A stretch of 64,000 nucleotides of DNA from Spongospora subterranea f. sp. subterranea (taxonomy: Eukaryota > Endomyxa: Phytomyxea > Phytomyxea > Plasmodiophorida): assembly GCA_049724395.1 (NCBI GenBank), contig JAUGWO010000046.1, positions 1 through 64,000 on the forward strand, given 5' to 3'. A program made the position numbers and the translations under genes. Positions 46,957 through 58,000 of the stretch are shown one piece after another (positions within the stretch are counted from its first letter, which is position 1; the number at the start of each line of letters is the position of its first letter). The notes below the pieces were generated by a model that saw only the letters and a program-made list of their open reading frames with translations, made no database searches and was not told the DNA's origin.

Positions 46957-49149
46957 ATGAACGCCAACGACGCAAATGTAACCAGCTTCGACATGAACAA
47001 CATTGCTAAAAGTTAGTGATCCCGTTAACCGCATCGTTCTGCGTTTATAATTCCTACCAGAACTGAATAAAAGCCTGGAGTCACGAGTAAACCGAGACGT
47101 ACTAATTGATAAGGCCATCTTGAAAGGTAAATTTTCCAAAGTAGTGCTTATGAAAGCATAACCAATAGTACAGATCCGAATGACAAATGGGCAACCATCC
47201 AGGACCGGGGTGGCAATCTTGACGGGTTGTTGAAAAATAGGCCAACTCGAGATCGGTTGCAGCGCATGAATGTTATAAAAGAAGATGAGAGTGTTGCCCC
47301 AGTCTTAGTTGCTACCAGAGATAAATTGAAAAAGCAACAGGAAAAGGTACGAGGTACACGTCACACATGGAATGAAAGCAGATTTCAAAACGCACCTTCA
47401 AACCAGCCTATATATCGACTGTTTTGTTTCCCAAACATTCAGCATACGCTCATCTTTCGGTGGCATCGTAGAAGATTAATCGACATATTTTTGCGAACAA
47501 GCATCTGACCCACAAATCTATTCAGGCGAAATTAGAGTCGTTTTTATTAAACCGGCCTGAACAAGTTAGCCTGAAAAACCGTCGGATCATTATCGACGAG
47601 GTGGATGGGAAAGCGTCTACGCGTTCTCGTCTTGAGAAGCTTGTGTCTGAGCGCCCCAACATGTCATCTCTTGTGGAGATGAACATTATTAAGAATGAAG
47701 ATTTAGCGCCTAGCACGTCGCCATCCCACCAAGCGTATGTCCAAACGCCAACGATGGTAAATGCGTTGGCCACTCATCGCGTCGTGTCAATCGGCGTCGG
47801 TTGGTCATACACATGCGCTCTAACCGATTCTGGGCAACTCTTCTCATTCGGAAGCTCCGATAACGGTGGGTTTCAGTTCTGCACTTGGCGACATCGCTTC
47901 TTGTTGCCATATGGATTCTTTTTCTGATTAATTGTCGAATTGTCTCAGGCCGATTGGGTCATGACGCGACGTCGTCTCCTTTCGGTTTAATAACCTCGCT
48001 TGGCTCGACTAAGATCAAGTCGTTAGCGGCAGGACCTAATCATCTGGCTGCCATCAGCGAACAAGGAACTTTATATGTATGGGGCGAAGGTCAATGGGGC
48101 AGGTCACTGAATTCACATTATTCACTAGTGCTTGATTGTAATTCCATCATTATAACAGGCTTGGGCTCGGAGACCATGAAGATCGTTTTCTCCCAACGGA
48201 GGTTGCCAGAGCCACGATTGGCGGCGGGAATGTAGTGGCGATGTATCATGCGGTGCCTACCACACCATAATATTAACTGATGCTGGACGCGTGTTCGCTG
48301 CCGGTTGGAACAAGTTTGGTAAGGCTATCGACTGATATATGGCACTATGTATTGGATTGAGTTTTGCTGTTGTTAGGCCGTCTTGGTCTTGGAGCGACGA
48401 CCGTGCTGACAGCGGAGTCTCCAGTTGAAAGCATTTTCCTCGCCGACCGGCAAATCAGCAGCATCAAAGCCGGCTGGGTATCATCGGCAGCCATTTCCGG
48501 TAATCTAAATCGTGGTTTTCACCATTGGATGCCCGGTGATTCTCTATTCAAACTCTGACTTAATATTATTTCAGCTCGTGGAGAGCTCTACACGTGGGGT
48601 TGCGGCATGTTCGGCGTTTTGGGCCATGGTGACGAAGAGAATCAGTGGACGCCGAAATTACTAGCCTCACTAGAGGGACGCAATACTGTGCAAAAAGTGG
48701 CGTTGGGCGAATATCATATGCTGTGCTTGGTTGATGGTGGAAATCTTATGTCGTGGGGGCGCAACGATTATCATCAACTTGGAAACGACGGCGCCAGTAT
48801 TGGCCTCCCTGCACTTATCCCTGCCCCAACAGGTCACCCTTCTTCCCGTTGATTGTTTGCTGAGCATTCATTGCCTCGCCTTTCCTTATTAGATTTGAGT
48901 GACGTTGCGGCAGGAAAACAGTATTCATTTGCCATCGAGCGTAGCGGAAAATTGTACAGCTGGGGACGCGGTGCATCTGGTGTCCTGGGACTTGGCCATC
49001 AACAGACGCAACCGACGCCGACTTTGATTCCCGGCATTAGCGATGCCTCCGCAGCTGCCGGCTGCGTCTCGCATTCGGCCTATTGCTCTCGCGATGGTCG
49101 CGTTTTTACGTTCGGAGGACGCGGTGCCAACGGTCAGTTGGGTTTATAA
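46957..49149 (+). CDS. RPEL-like repeats fused to an RCC1 propeller
   Basis: Nine exons: 46957-47011, 47061-47126, 47174-47346, 47526-47865, 47949-48102, 48159-48318, 48377-48499, 48575-48832 and 48894 (or 48893)-49149. They give about 527 residues if a 2-nt excess in exon six is ignored. Residues 50-160 contain three RPEL-like motifs: LLKNRPTRDRLQRMNVI, FLLNRPEQVSLKNRRII and LVSERPNMSSLVEMNII. RPEL motifs bind G-actin in MRTF and Phactr proteins; here the Glu of RPxxxEL is Arg or Ser. From about residue 178 to the end are RCC1 blades (GQLFSFGSS, TLYVWGEGQWG, RVFAAGWNKFG, ELYTWGCGMFG, NLMSWGRNDYHQLG, KLYSWGRGASG, RVFTFGGRGANGQLG). The frame break lies at about 48243-48246 between GNVVAM and SCGAYHT. 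Function is unknown; the partner may be actin or a small GTPase. Confidence 0.82.
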
Positions 49150-49688
49150 TCAATAGCAAAGACTGTCAATCATCAACTAATCGAACAACGTCAACTGAAC
49201 GCCAATTAATGTCTATCGGTTCCTCACTAATGTAAAGATTTGCATTTTAAAGGCAAACTGTTATTGGAAATGAGGATGCGCAGCAAATTTCGTTGCCTTA
49301 GGTAGATGCAAGTTAGCGTAGATCATCCACTTCACACCTTGGTGCCGTAATTATTGATTGACTTGTAGCTTTGAAATTCACATGGTTCAGTTGAAGATCA
49401 TAAACCGCAAACTACCAGAAGTCAAGAAATTTTCATCAGTAACGAGATATTGTTGCTTTCTCTTGGGCTCAGAACGATGAATGTCAATCAAGCAGAAATG
49501 GGGGCGACATGGCACCTATGCATCAGGGATCACTTTTCACAGTGTTGTTGTCGCTTGCTTGTGAATCGTTGGGCTGTTCGTATTTTCAGACCTTTTACGG
49601 GAACTTGACGGCAGACGAAACCGTTGCACCAGACACCCAAGTGCTGCTCGGTGATTACCGGCTCTGAATTCAAATTATGTTAGGGTTT
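49150..49688. other. Convergent intergenic region
   Basis: About 540 bp between the stops of the RPEL-RCC1 and voltage-sensor/PTEN-like genes. No gene or repeat is seen. Confidence 0.5.
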
Positions 49689-51457
49689 TTAATTATGAGA
49701 AAATGTTAGTTGAACGTAAAACTCTGGCGTTTCCATTCGATCATCAAAATCGTTCTCACACAATACGATCTCATTTTCAATAAAAGCTGTGTGCAAGGTT
49801 GCCGAACATGCCACTTTGCCTTCTCTCTTTAAGCTAAGCCGAAATTCTTCGTGAAGGACCACACCTATCTCAGCAATTCCTGCTTTAATATTGGCATATT
49901 CCAGCGGTAGACGGCTTGTTTTTGGGAATAGCAAGACCGACTCGAAGAAATGAGGAGCACAGCGAATTTGGACTCTTTCCAGGCGACGGCGGATGACGGT
50001 CGGCGTCGGTTCATGCAATAGGGACCAAAAGTAGGTAAGGAAACGAGTTTGTGATGGCGTATCTAGCTTGCTGATACATCGGCGATTTGTGAATACACGC
50101 AGAGCGTCTTCAGGTTTGGCATGTCGATGCTTATACACGATCCAAGCGCAAATCATGAGACCAGCACGTCCAGTACCTGCCAAGCTGTCAAGGCCAAACG
50201 TCAAAATTCAGCAAATTGTCATATAGACAACAGCAGCAATATAATCAAGAATGAAAGAACCAAGGGTAATTGATCTCAATAGTAAAGCTGAAACTCAGAA
50301 AAAAATGTCTTTATAAAACCAAGCAATACATCTGTAATAGTCAATTTGAGAGGCCAACGCATATACAAAGTACTCCTAGAACGTAGCAAAGTACCTGTGA
50401 ACAGCAACGACATTGAGCGGATTGTCGTCCAACCAATCTCTGACAGCTTGGCAAAAGCGAATCATTTCGAAAATGGTGGGAACAGCACCAAACTTACTGT
50501 TGACGCGAATATCCTGACGCAGGTTGCCGTTGAAGACTTCAGGCCCATATTGTTGCGATTTACATAGATTGAACACCAACACAGAGCCGCGATGATTATT
50601 ATCCAGATATTCCTTAAAGTATCGAAAGTTAGTGGCTTATCTAATTTTATGTGATGAAAGGACGTCAAAAAAGGCAACGGTAAATAAGCAGAGCCAAGCA
50701 GAACCAACATTAGGATCGCTGAATATATACCGATGACATACTTGAAGATCGGGGCGAATAATATCACCTGAAATTTGTTTTGAAGTAATCGGCCATGGCA
50801 TCAACAATACCCTATCACGGTCAATGCTTAGTCAAATGGGCAAGGAACAGCACAACGCCCCATGGTCCACATACCGTGGTGTGATATAGAAAATGTCAAG
50901 CTTTGCGGCGCGTTCCCTCTCTGCCGGTTCTATTACTTGTCTTCGGCGCCAGATCAGGTCGCGTAGCTGTAAATACTGTAACGCAATGCCGGGCTACGAT
51001 ACGACCGATTTGCAACATGAACGACAGCGGCGTCACAATTGGAAACGTAGATACAGCCGAAGCTGTTGAAATGTAGGCAAGGCATGCGTCGATAATGGTC
51101 ACTTTGTTCCTGGCGAAATACGACTGCACTCCATCAGTACAGGTTACGATGGCGACATGGGCGCACATGATGATGCCGATGCCAACGGTAACGACACAGG
51201 TTGGCAACATCGACTCTGAAAACCACAAAAACAATTTTATAAGAACACAGTATACCGCTTTTGTGGACTGGTAATAGCTCACCGATCGATTTATTTAGTG
51301 TTAAACCGGACAAAATGCAGACGGATATGTCGGCAATACAAAATGCGCTGACCAACAATTGAAATGGGACTTGACGTAGAAAGCGCGACAATGGGCTACG
51401 GTATAGTGCAGACACATCAAATGGGCACGGCTTGTTTGATACTTGAGAGCAAATCAT
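49689..51457 (-). CDS. Voltage-sensing-phosphatase-like protein with inactivated PTEN-type catalytic site
   Basis: The ATG is at 51457. Upstream exons encode hydrophobic segments: LLVSAFCIADISVCILSGL as S1-like; CVVTVGIGIIMCAHVAIVTC as S2-like; NKVTIIDACLAYISTASAV as S3-like. An S4 with few Arg is not fully resolved. A linker LRDLIWRRRQVIEPAERERA then KLDIFYITPR matches the phosphoinositide-binding linker and domain start of voltage-sensing phosphatases. VFNLCKSQQYGPEVFNG, WLDDNPLNVVAVH, RCISKLDTPSQTRFLTYF and a C2 domain (TAFIENEIVLCENDF) follow the PTEN order. The splice 50395/50184 joins to HSLAGTGRAG in place of HCKxGxxRTG: catalytic Cys is Ser and the active-site Lys residues are gone. 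The Asp of the DHN loop is also missing. Probably a membrane pseudophosphatase. Exon borders near S4 and 50.6-50.8 kb are uncertain. Confidence 0.72.
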
Positions 51458-51459
51458 CG

Positions 51460-51924
51460 AGGGGATATTGACCCGATCGAATATAGACAGCGCAAATTAT
51501 GACCAGATATGGCCAAATAATAGGTTTTCAAAATATGGACGGAAAATTGAATCACTGACAGAAATGGGAAAACCGTTCAAATCATTCAACAGATCAATCT
51601 TATTAGTCTACTCTGGGGAACCTTTTGATCAGCCAGCATCAGACACTGAAAAATGACCAACTTTGATGAGGCCATATTTGTAAAATACCAATCCTGTTGA
51701 AGAACTCTTTATCATGGTCTGAAGTCTATGGAAGGCAACCGATAAGTCTGGACAGTACAGTATAGTACCTTTGTAGTTTAAAGCAAACAAGGAGAGCAAC
51801 AGAAGGCTATGTTGACATGAACGGTTGAGTAAACTGGTTTACAGTAGGTGATGCATGCTGGTTTGGTTCAATTTATAGCAGTTGGAAGAGATGGATATAT
51901 TTTATGAATGAGATATTAAAGGAG
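51460..51924. other. Intergenic, no gene seen
   Basis: AT-rich sequence between two minus-strand genes; it should hold the promoter of the voltage-sensor/PTEN-like gene. Only short frames without motifs. Confidence 0.5.
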
Positions 51925-53925
51925 TTAATAGTCCATAATGGCAGGTTGTTCAATATAGCTGCGGAAGGCGGCAAGCCAACGACTGGCGGCGGCATTCGAT
52001 ACAACACGTTGGTCATAAGACAACGTCACCGACATCGTTGTTTGTACTGCCAGCCTATCCGCTGCGATTGCATCATCCTTGCTCGCATTTGGTGACAATA
52101 CTGCTTGACTTTCACCACATCCCACAGCTAAGATACAGGCCTGTGTAGAGATCAGCGTTGCAATATAACCAGTAAATCCTATGAATGGTTCTAAATAGAA
52201 ACCCAATGACATTGGAGAACCCATTAACGCCGAACAAATAAGAGTTGACCGAGAAACAGATTTCGACAAACATTTACCAAAAAAGGTTTTAAATTCAAGA
52301 TTTAAACCGCTAACATTCATGGATAAGGGGCTTTAGTAAAGTAAAATACATCAGACAGTGGTAATAAAGGTACCTGAGGTTTGTTGATGATCGCTGAGAA
52401 TTGATTGATGCCGAACATTCCCAAGTTGGAGATAGTGAATGATCCGCCAATAAATTCCTCTGGTCGCAGCTTATTGGAACGCGCCTTACCAGCCAGCTCG
52501 CGAACCGCCGACGATATTGACGAAATCGAGCGCTTGTCGGCCCCGGTAACAATCGGCGTTATTAGGCCGCCTTCCGTAGCGACAGCTACCGATATATCGA
52601 TCGTGTCGCAATGACGCCCTGACCCGATTTTATCATCGTATACGGAATTCAGCACAGGCACATCTCGTAGCGATAACGCCGAGGCACGAATTACGAAATC
52701 GTTAATGGATGAAAACACACCTTTCGTTTTCAACACCGACCGTAACGCTAACAGCTGGTCCAGCGTACAGGTTGCAGATGCATAGGCATGCGGAATGGTA
52801 GCTTTCGATTCGGACAGTCTTTCTGCAATCACTCGTCGCATTGTGGTCAGTTTCACATCCGTGAACGGGTTTGTTGAACGGCGATCTGATAATCTGTCAG
52901 TTCCCTTGTCCTGCTCTGGACTCGTGTTCAATCGCGGTGAAACGGCCTCAGTTTGCGGTGCCGCAACAGCAGATTGAGGATTGACCGCTAGAAATGCGAC
53001 TGCGTCCTGTTTCAGTATCCGCCCTGTGATTATGCCAACTAACGTTACATCGATTGCATTGAATAGGACGGGAATGTGCCGTTACCTCCAGGGCCAGATG
53101 CCGTTACTTGACCAAGGTCGATACCCTTTTGTGATAGGAGGAGGGCGGCAGATGGCATGGCGAACGGAACGCTGCGAGCAGTGTTGTGTGAGGCCATGCT
53201 GGGTGGTGATTTGGGAGATGATGATGGGATGGTTGGGGCGGTGCGAGTGGGTGATGGTAGGGCGGCAGCCTCCGGCAGCTCACTCTCATCCTCTACCATA
53301 ATCCCAATCAGTTCGCCACATTTGACATCTTCTGTACCAGACTGAATATAGATGGCCGCCAGATACCTAACGCATTAAAGTCCACTCAATATGAAAACTA
53401 TGGAAACTATCGATTGAACATGGTATTGCCTTTTGCAACGTCTTTTTTGAAAGATAATTGGTCATGTTCGGAACAATAAACTTTGCGAAACAACATTATG
53501 AACAAAAAGTCAATAAATGTAGAAGAACAGGTCGATAGATTGGCCAACAGCCATCATTGAACTGATCAAATGGTAAAGCGGTATAATCTATTATGGCGTA
53601 CCCTGATTCAATAGACTCATATTCCACCATTGCTTTATCAGTTTCAATCGATACTAGAGGATCGCCTGGATTGACTTTATCCCCGACCTTCTTCGACCAG
53701 TTACCAACATTACCCTTCGTCATTCTATAGTCAAATAATAAGATATAATGCCATGTTGATTGGTATAAAAAGCGCTACGTTGGTGATAAAGCCGGCATCT
53801 GCAAACGGATGACATCATCGATAGCTGTCGAATGGTTTAGACCCATATGGCTATAATACAACCCCGACAATGACCATACCCAGTGATAGAAGACGGCTGT
53901 AGCCTAGCGATAAGCGTCTGAGCAT
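51925..53925 (-). CDS. Pyruvate dehydrogenase E2-like protein lacking catalytic residues (E3-binding protein type)
   Basis: Six exons, as complement coordinates: 53925-53880, 53824-53779, 53724-53602, 53366-53086, 53023-52374 and 52140-51925. They join in phase to 453 residues. The N-terminus MLRRLSLGYSRLLSL is an Arg/Ser/Leu mitochondrial presequence. The lipoyl domain has MPALSPTMTKGNVGNW and the lipoylated Lys in ETDKAM. After a Pro/Ser linker comes the peripheral subunit-binding domain (PSAALLLSQKGIDL, TASGPGGRI). The acyltransferase-like domain runs from TTMRRVIAERLSESKATIPH to TISNLGMFGINQFSAIINKP. The catalytic motif, normally DHRxxDG, reads DQRVVSN, so His and Asp are lost, as in PDHX/E3BP, which anchors E3 in the mitochondrial pyruvate dehydrogenase complex. 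It could also be a recently inactivated E2 copy. Confidence 0.88.
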
Positions 53926-54401
53926 GGCGCCACCCAATATCTCTAATGCCAATATCAACCTGAGTAGTGATGGGCGGGGTTGGCGCTGGCCAGGATCCTC
54001 CCAACCTTATCCGACCTACGGAATGGCGCCATGTGTATATACTCACGAGCCATCAATCATGGGCGTATCCAGGGCGGCTATGTATCACCTGATTGCCTGT
54101 ACTTCTGGTGACGTTCGTTGCAATTCAGAATCGACTGTCTGATAATGTTTGAATGGGCAGCCAATTCCACACACCACACCTACCCATAATCATCTTCATC
54201 GTCCACATTACCTGATTCTTCTCAAATTGCTTCTCCGCATCACCTGAAAGTCGTCATGTTATCTTGCCAACATATATCGTAAACTACATTGTTAACCGAA
54301 TTGCTCTTTTCTCCATCCGAACTCATCATTCATTTTGGCAAAGGGGCGCAAAGCTCATAGATTTATTGATGACTAATTGAGGTGAAGACGGATGAGACTT
54401 C

Positions 54402-55884
54402 ATATCTGGGTCATTGTTAACCGAATAATGCTCCTTTACACCACAACCGTCATTATATCTGGGTCATTGTTAACCGAATAATGCTCCTTTACACCACAAC
54501 CGTCACTATATCTGGGTCTGGGTCATTGTTAACCGAATAATGCTCCTTTACACCACAACCGTCACTATATCTGGGTCATTGTTAACCGAATAATGCTCCT
54601 TTACACCACAACCGTCACTATATCTGGGTCATTGTTAACCGAATAATGCTCCTTTACACCACAACCGTCACTATATCTGGGTCATTGTTAACCGAATAAT
54701 GCTCCTTTACACCACAACCGTCACTATATCTGGGTCATTGTTAACCGAATAATGCTCCTTTACACCACACCGTCATTATACAACCGCTCCTTTCAACCGT
54801 CTATATCTGGGTCATTGTTAACCGAATAATGCTCCTTTACACCACAACCGTCACTATATCTGGGTCATTGTTAACCGAATAATGCTCCTTTACACCACAA
54901 CCGTCACTATATCTGGGTCATTGTTAACCGAATAATGCTCCTTTACACCACAACCGTCATTATATCTGGGTCATTGTTAACCGAATAATGCTCCTTTACA
55001 CCACAACCGTCATTATATCTGGGTCATTGTTAACCGAATAATGCTCCTTTACACCACAACCGTCACTATATCTGGGTCATTGTTAACCGAATAATGCTCC
55101 TTTACACCACAACCGTCATTATATCTGGGTCATTGTTAACCGAATAATGCTCCTTTACACCACAACCGTCACTATATCTGGGTCATTGTTAACCGAATAA
55201 TGCTCCTTTACACCACAACCGTCATTATATCTGGGTCATTGTTAACCGAATAATGCTCCTTTACACCACAACCGTCATTATATCTGGGTCATTGTTAACC
55301 GAATAATGCTCCTTTACACCACAACCGTCATCTATATCTGGGTCATTGTTAACCGAATAATGCTCCTTTACACCACAACCGTCATTATATCTGGGTCATT
55401 GTTAACCGAATAATGCTCCTTTACACCACAACCGTCACTATATCTGGGTCATTGTTAACCGAATAATGCTCCTTTACACCACAACCGTCATATATCTGGG
55501 TCATTGTTAACCGAATAATGCTCCTTTACACCACAACCGTCATTATATCTGGGTCATTGTTAACCGAATAATGCTCCTTTACACCACAACCGTCACTATA
55601 TCTGGGTCATTGTTAACCGAATAATGCTCCTTTACACCACAACCGTCATTATATCTGGGTCAACCGTCACTATATCTGGGTCATTGTTAACCGAATAATG
55701 TTAACCGCTCCTTTACACCACAACCGTCACTATATCTGGGTCATTGTTAACCGAATAATGCTCCTTTACACCACAACCGTCACTATATCTGGGTCATTGT
55801 TAACCGAATAATGCTCCTTTACACCACAACCGTCACTATATCTGGGTCATTGTTAACCGAATAATGCTCCTTTACACCACAACC
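54402..55884. repeat. 53-bp satellite array, about 28 copies
   Basis: The unit contains TATATCTGGGTCATTGTTAA and AATGCTCCTTTACACCACAA. Units differ mainly at one base (GTCATTATATC versus GTCACTATATC). Broken units occur near 54.51, 54.77, 55.66 and 55.70 kb. A diverged single unit at about 54290 precedes the array. It is located upstream of the E3BP-like gene's start, between divergent transcription units. Confidence 0.97.
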
Positions 55885-55984
55885 CTTAACAGACCCGTGC
55901 CAGATTACAAATATCTCTCCACTATTAGGTGTTTCGCCTCTATATCGCTAAGATTGCATCCGATCGCGGCCCAAGTTTGATAAC

Positions 55985-56260
55985 ATGTCATCCAGTGTAG
56001 CGCCATCAACACGGCCCAATCGAAAAGGACACACTCGTGGACAGAGTATATCGGGTACGTTGCCGATCGTGGCAAGTAATGCAGAGTTGATTCGGCCAGA
56101 TCGACTGTTCGCCGACCCTGGCTTGTCGCAAGAGCTGGACGGGAAGACCCCTGCATTTGAAGATTTTAAGGCACACAGCGCCATGATCGCTAAAGAGCTT
56201 GACATCATTGTAGACGAAAGCGTCAAGTGCGATGTCGCAGATGAAGATAAAATTTGCTAA
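55985..56260 (+). CDS. Short hypothetical protein
   Basis: This is a 91-residue ORF with ATG start and TAA stop directly after the 53-bp satellite. The N-terminal 25 residues are Ser/Thr/Arg-rich and basic. The rest is moderately acidic (LSQELDGKTPAFEDF, AKELDIIVDESVKCDVADED). No family is recognised. The opposite strand is also open over this stretch, so coding status is uncertain. It may be one exon of a larger gene. Confidence 0.4.
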   Translation: MSSSVAPSTRPNRKGHTRGQSISGTLPIVASNAELIRPDRLFADPGLSQELDGKTPAFEDFKAHSAMIAKELDIIVDESVKCDVADEDKIC

Positions 56261-57041
56261 CTCAATATTCAGCGTTCAATCTGGTGTCCTATGAAAACAT
56301 CATATCTTAGGTTTGGGGATCTTTGATTGTGGCAATTCTCTGACAGCTTGACTCGGTTGGAGAAGGCAGGGGTGAGGGAGTGACCACTTTCTGATAGAAA
56401 ATCGCTTCATCACTGATTTAAAGATATTCGGGAAGTATTTCGGAATGTGGGAGAATCCTTTGGCCATATGGGATTATTTCCTCCTCCGACCTTCATGGCC
56501 ATCTCATGAAATAGATATGTGTAGTGCAGTTTCGAATAGGAACGGATATGATTCCCAACAGCGTCAATCAGTTCGAAAACGTTTGCTGAATAACATTCAT
56601 TCGTTTACTAATAGCATTGCAAACTCTTGATCTAAAACATTGAAATTCGGTCTATTGGATGTTAGTATCGTCGACTAACCAGCTTGAATCATACCGGAAT
56701 GGAAATGATGAGAATGAAGTATTGCGATGTCTTGATATGCATTGGTCTACTGTACTATCACCAGGCCCTTATTAGTTTTATTGCTGGTGGACCAAGAGCC
56801 GCGCCCATGGGCTGTACATTGCAAATCTATGATTGGCGGGTTTGACCACCAGTAGTTTCCATGTCAGGTAATGGCCGATATCCCCACTCCAAACGCCTTC
56901 AACGTGTCGATACAAATACCAAAGGGCTATCGAATCTGAGTTTACCAGACTACCAGGCTCAAGATAATTCGGCTCAGCTATCGCATGAAGTAGTGGACAT
57001 TCGCTCAAATATCGGATATATTTACACCTCACCGTTATCCC
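56261..57041. other. Intergenic, no gene seen
   Basis: Only short frames without recognisable motifs. Confidence 0.45.
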
Positions 57042-57258
57042 GGTGTCGCTGGAACAGATGGACATGATCTAGGACCATAACTCATTAGTGATATTCGTCA
57101 CCCATTGTTTGGTGTCGCTGGAACAGATGGACATGATCTAGGACCATAACTCATTAGTGATATTCGTCACCCATTGTTTGGTGTCGCTGGAACAGATGGA
57201 CATGATCTAGGACCATAACTCATTAGTGATATTCGTCACCCATTGTTTGGTGTCGCTG
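57042..57258. repeat. 69-bp tandem repeat, about 3 copies
   Basis: GGTGTCGCTGGAACAGATGG recurs at 57042, 57111 and 57180, and a fourth partial copy starts at 57249 and runs into the mariner relic. Confidence 0.9.
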
Positions 57259-58000
57259 GAATCCTGAAATCCCCTGCAATGAATCAACCGTTGGACATTG
57301 GCATGGCTTTGTTGAGTTCGGGCATCCTGAGTTATATAAAACCATTTTTCATCCACGTGGATAATATCGAACATTGGCGTAAATGTTGCGCTCTCGTCTG
57401 CCAGACTTATGATTTGAAGAAGTTCCAAACAAAACCGGACCCTTTCTATTTTATTGACCGGGTAAAGCTTTGGGTTTCAACTTGTTTGGGTGTTTTCTGG
57501 CTCACCGTCCCTGAAACGGCGGAACAACGTTCCAATAGACATATTCATTGCTGTTGCCAATGTAGCCAATGTTCGGCGCTGTTCTAACGGCACCTCTCGA
57601 ACCTTATCCTGGTCTAAACACAGTTTTTTCTACCCACGTGTCCTTTTTTTCTTGACAGAACGTTCGTTTGAATGCCAGCTTTTACGCATTCCTTATGCCT
57701 GTTCCACACCCTTTCGATCGTACGCCGATTGATTTGGAGTTGATCAGATAGCCCTTTGATGGATCCGCGTTTCAATTTTCCCTTAACGCTTTCCATTAGA
57801 AGTTGTTCGTAAATCATCTGGCGGGCGTCATTCGTCAAATTTGGCCTTGACCTTGAGGCGACTGAATCATGTACTGGCGGGATCGTCACCCTCCACATGC
57901 ACAAATTCTGCTTCGGAAGCACTGCTGAAAACGTTATTTCTTGCTGAGATTTACTCCCATGAATAGTCAATGTTGACAGGTTCATGACAATCGATTCCAT
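57207..58000 (-). pseudogene. Mariner-like (DD39D type) transposase 5' remnant
   Basis: On the minus strand from about 57860 is RPNLTNDARQMIYEQLLMES, then GKLKRGSIKGLSDQLQINRR, then TIERVWNRHKE, the N-terminal helix-turn-helix of plant/protist mariner elements. SRKKGHVGRKNCV follows. After a stretch with broken frames comes MFDIIHVDEKWFYIT (57370-57325), the first catalytic Asp block. The remainder is replaced by a 69-bp tandem repeat. The copy is dead and 3' truncated. Confidence 0.75.

Noticed and set aside
49689-51457. Two separate genes, one membrane protein and one PTEN
   Set aside because: The exon encoding the basic linker runs directly into the phosphatase domain start, and its arrangement matches voltage-sensing phosphatases.
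52045-53345. Plus-strand frames over the E2-like gene (for example 52981-53301)
   Set aside because: They are antisense shadows of well-supported minus-strand exons.
51925-53925. Ordinary dihydrolipoamide acetyltransferase (DLAT)
   Set aside because: Catalytic His and Asp of DHRxxxDG are replaced (DQRVVSN), so the E3BP-type call fits better.
55948-56226. Minus-strand frame opposite the 91-residue ORF
   Set aside because: Its start codon is not ATG in a convincing context and it has no motif; the plus-strand ORF has ATG and TAA, though either may be noncoding.
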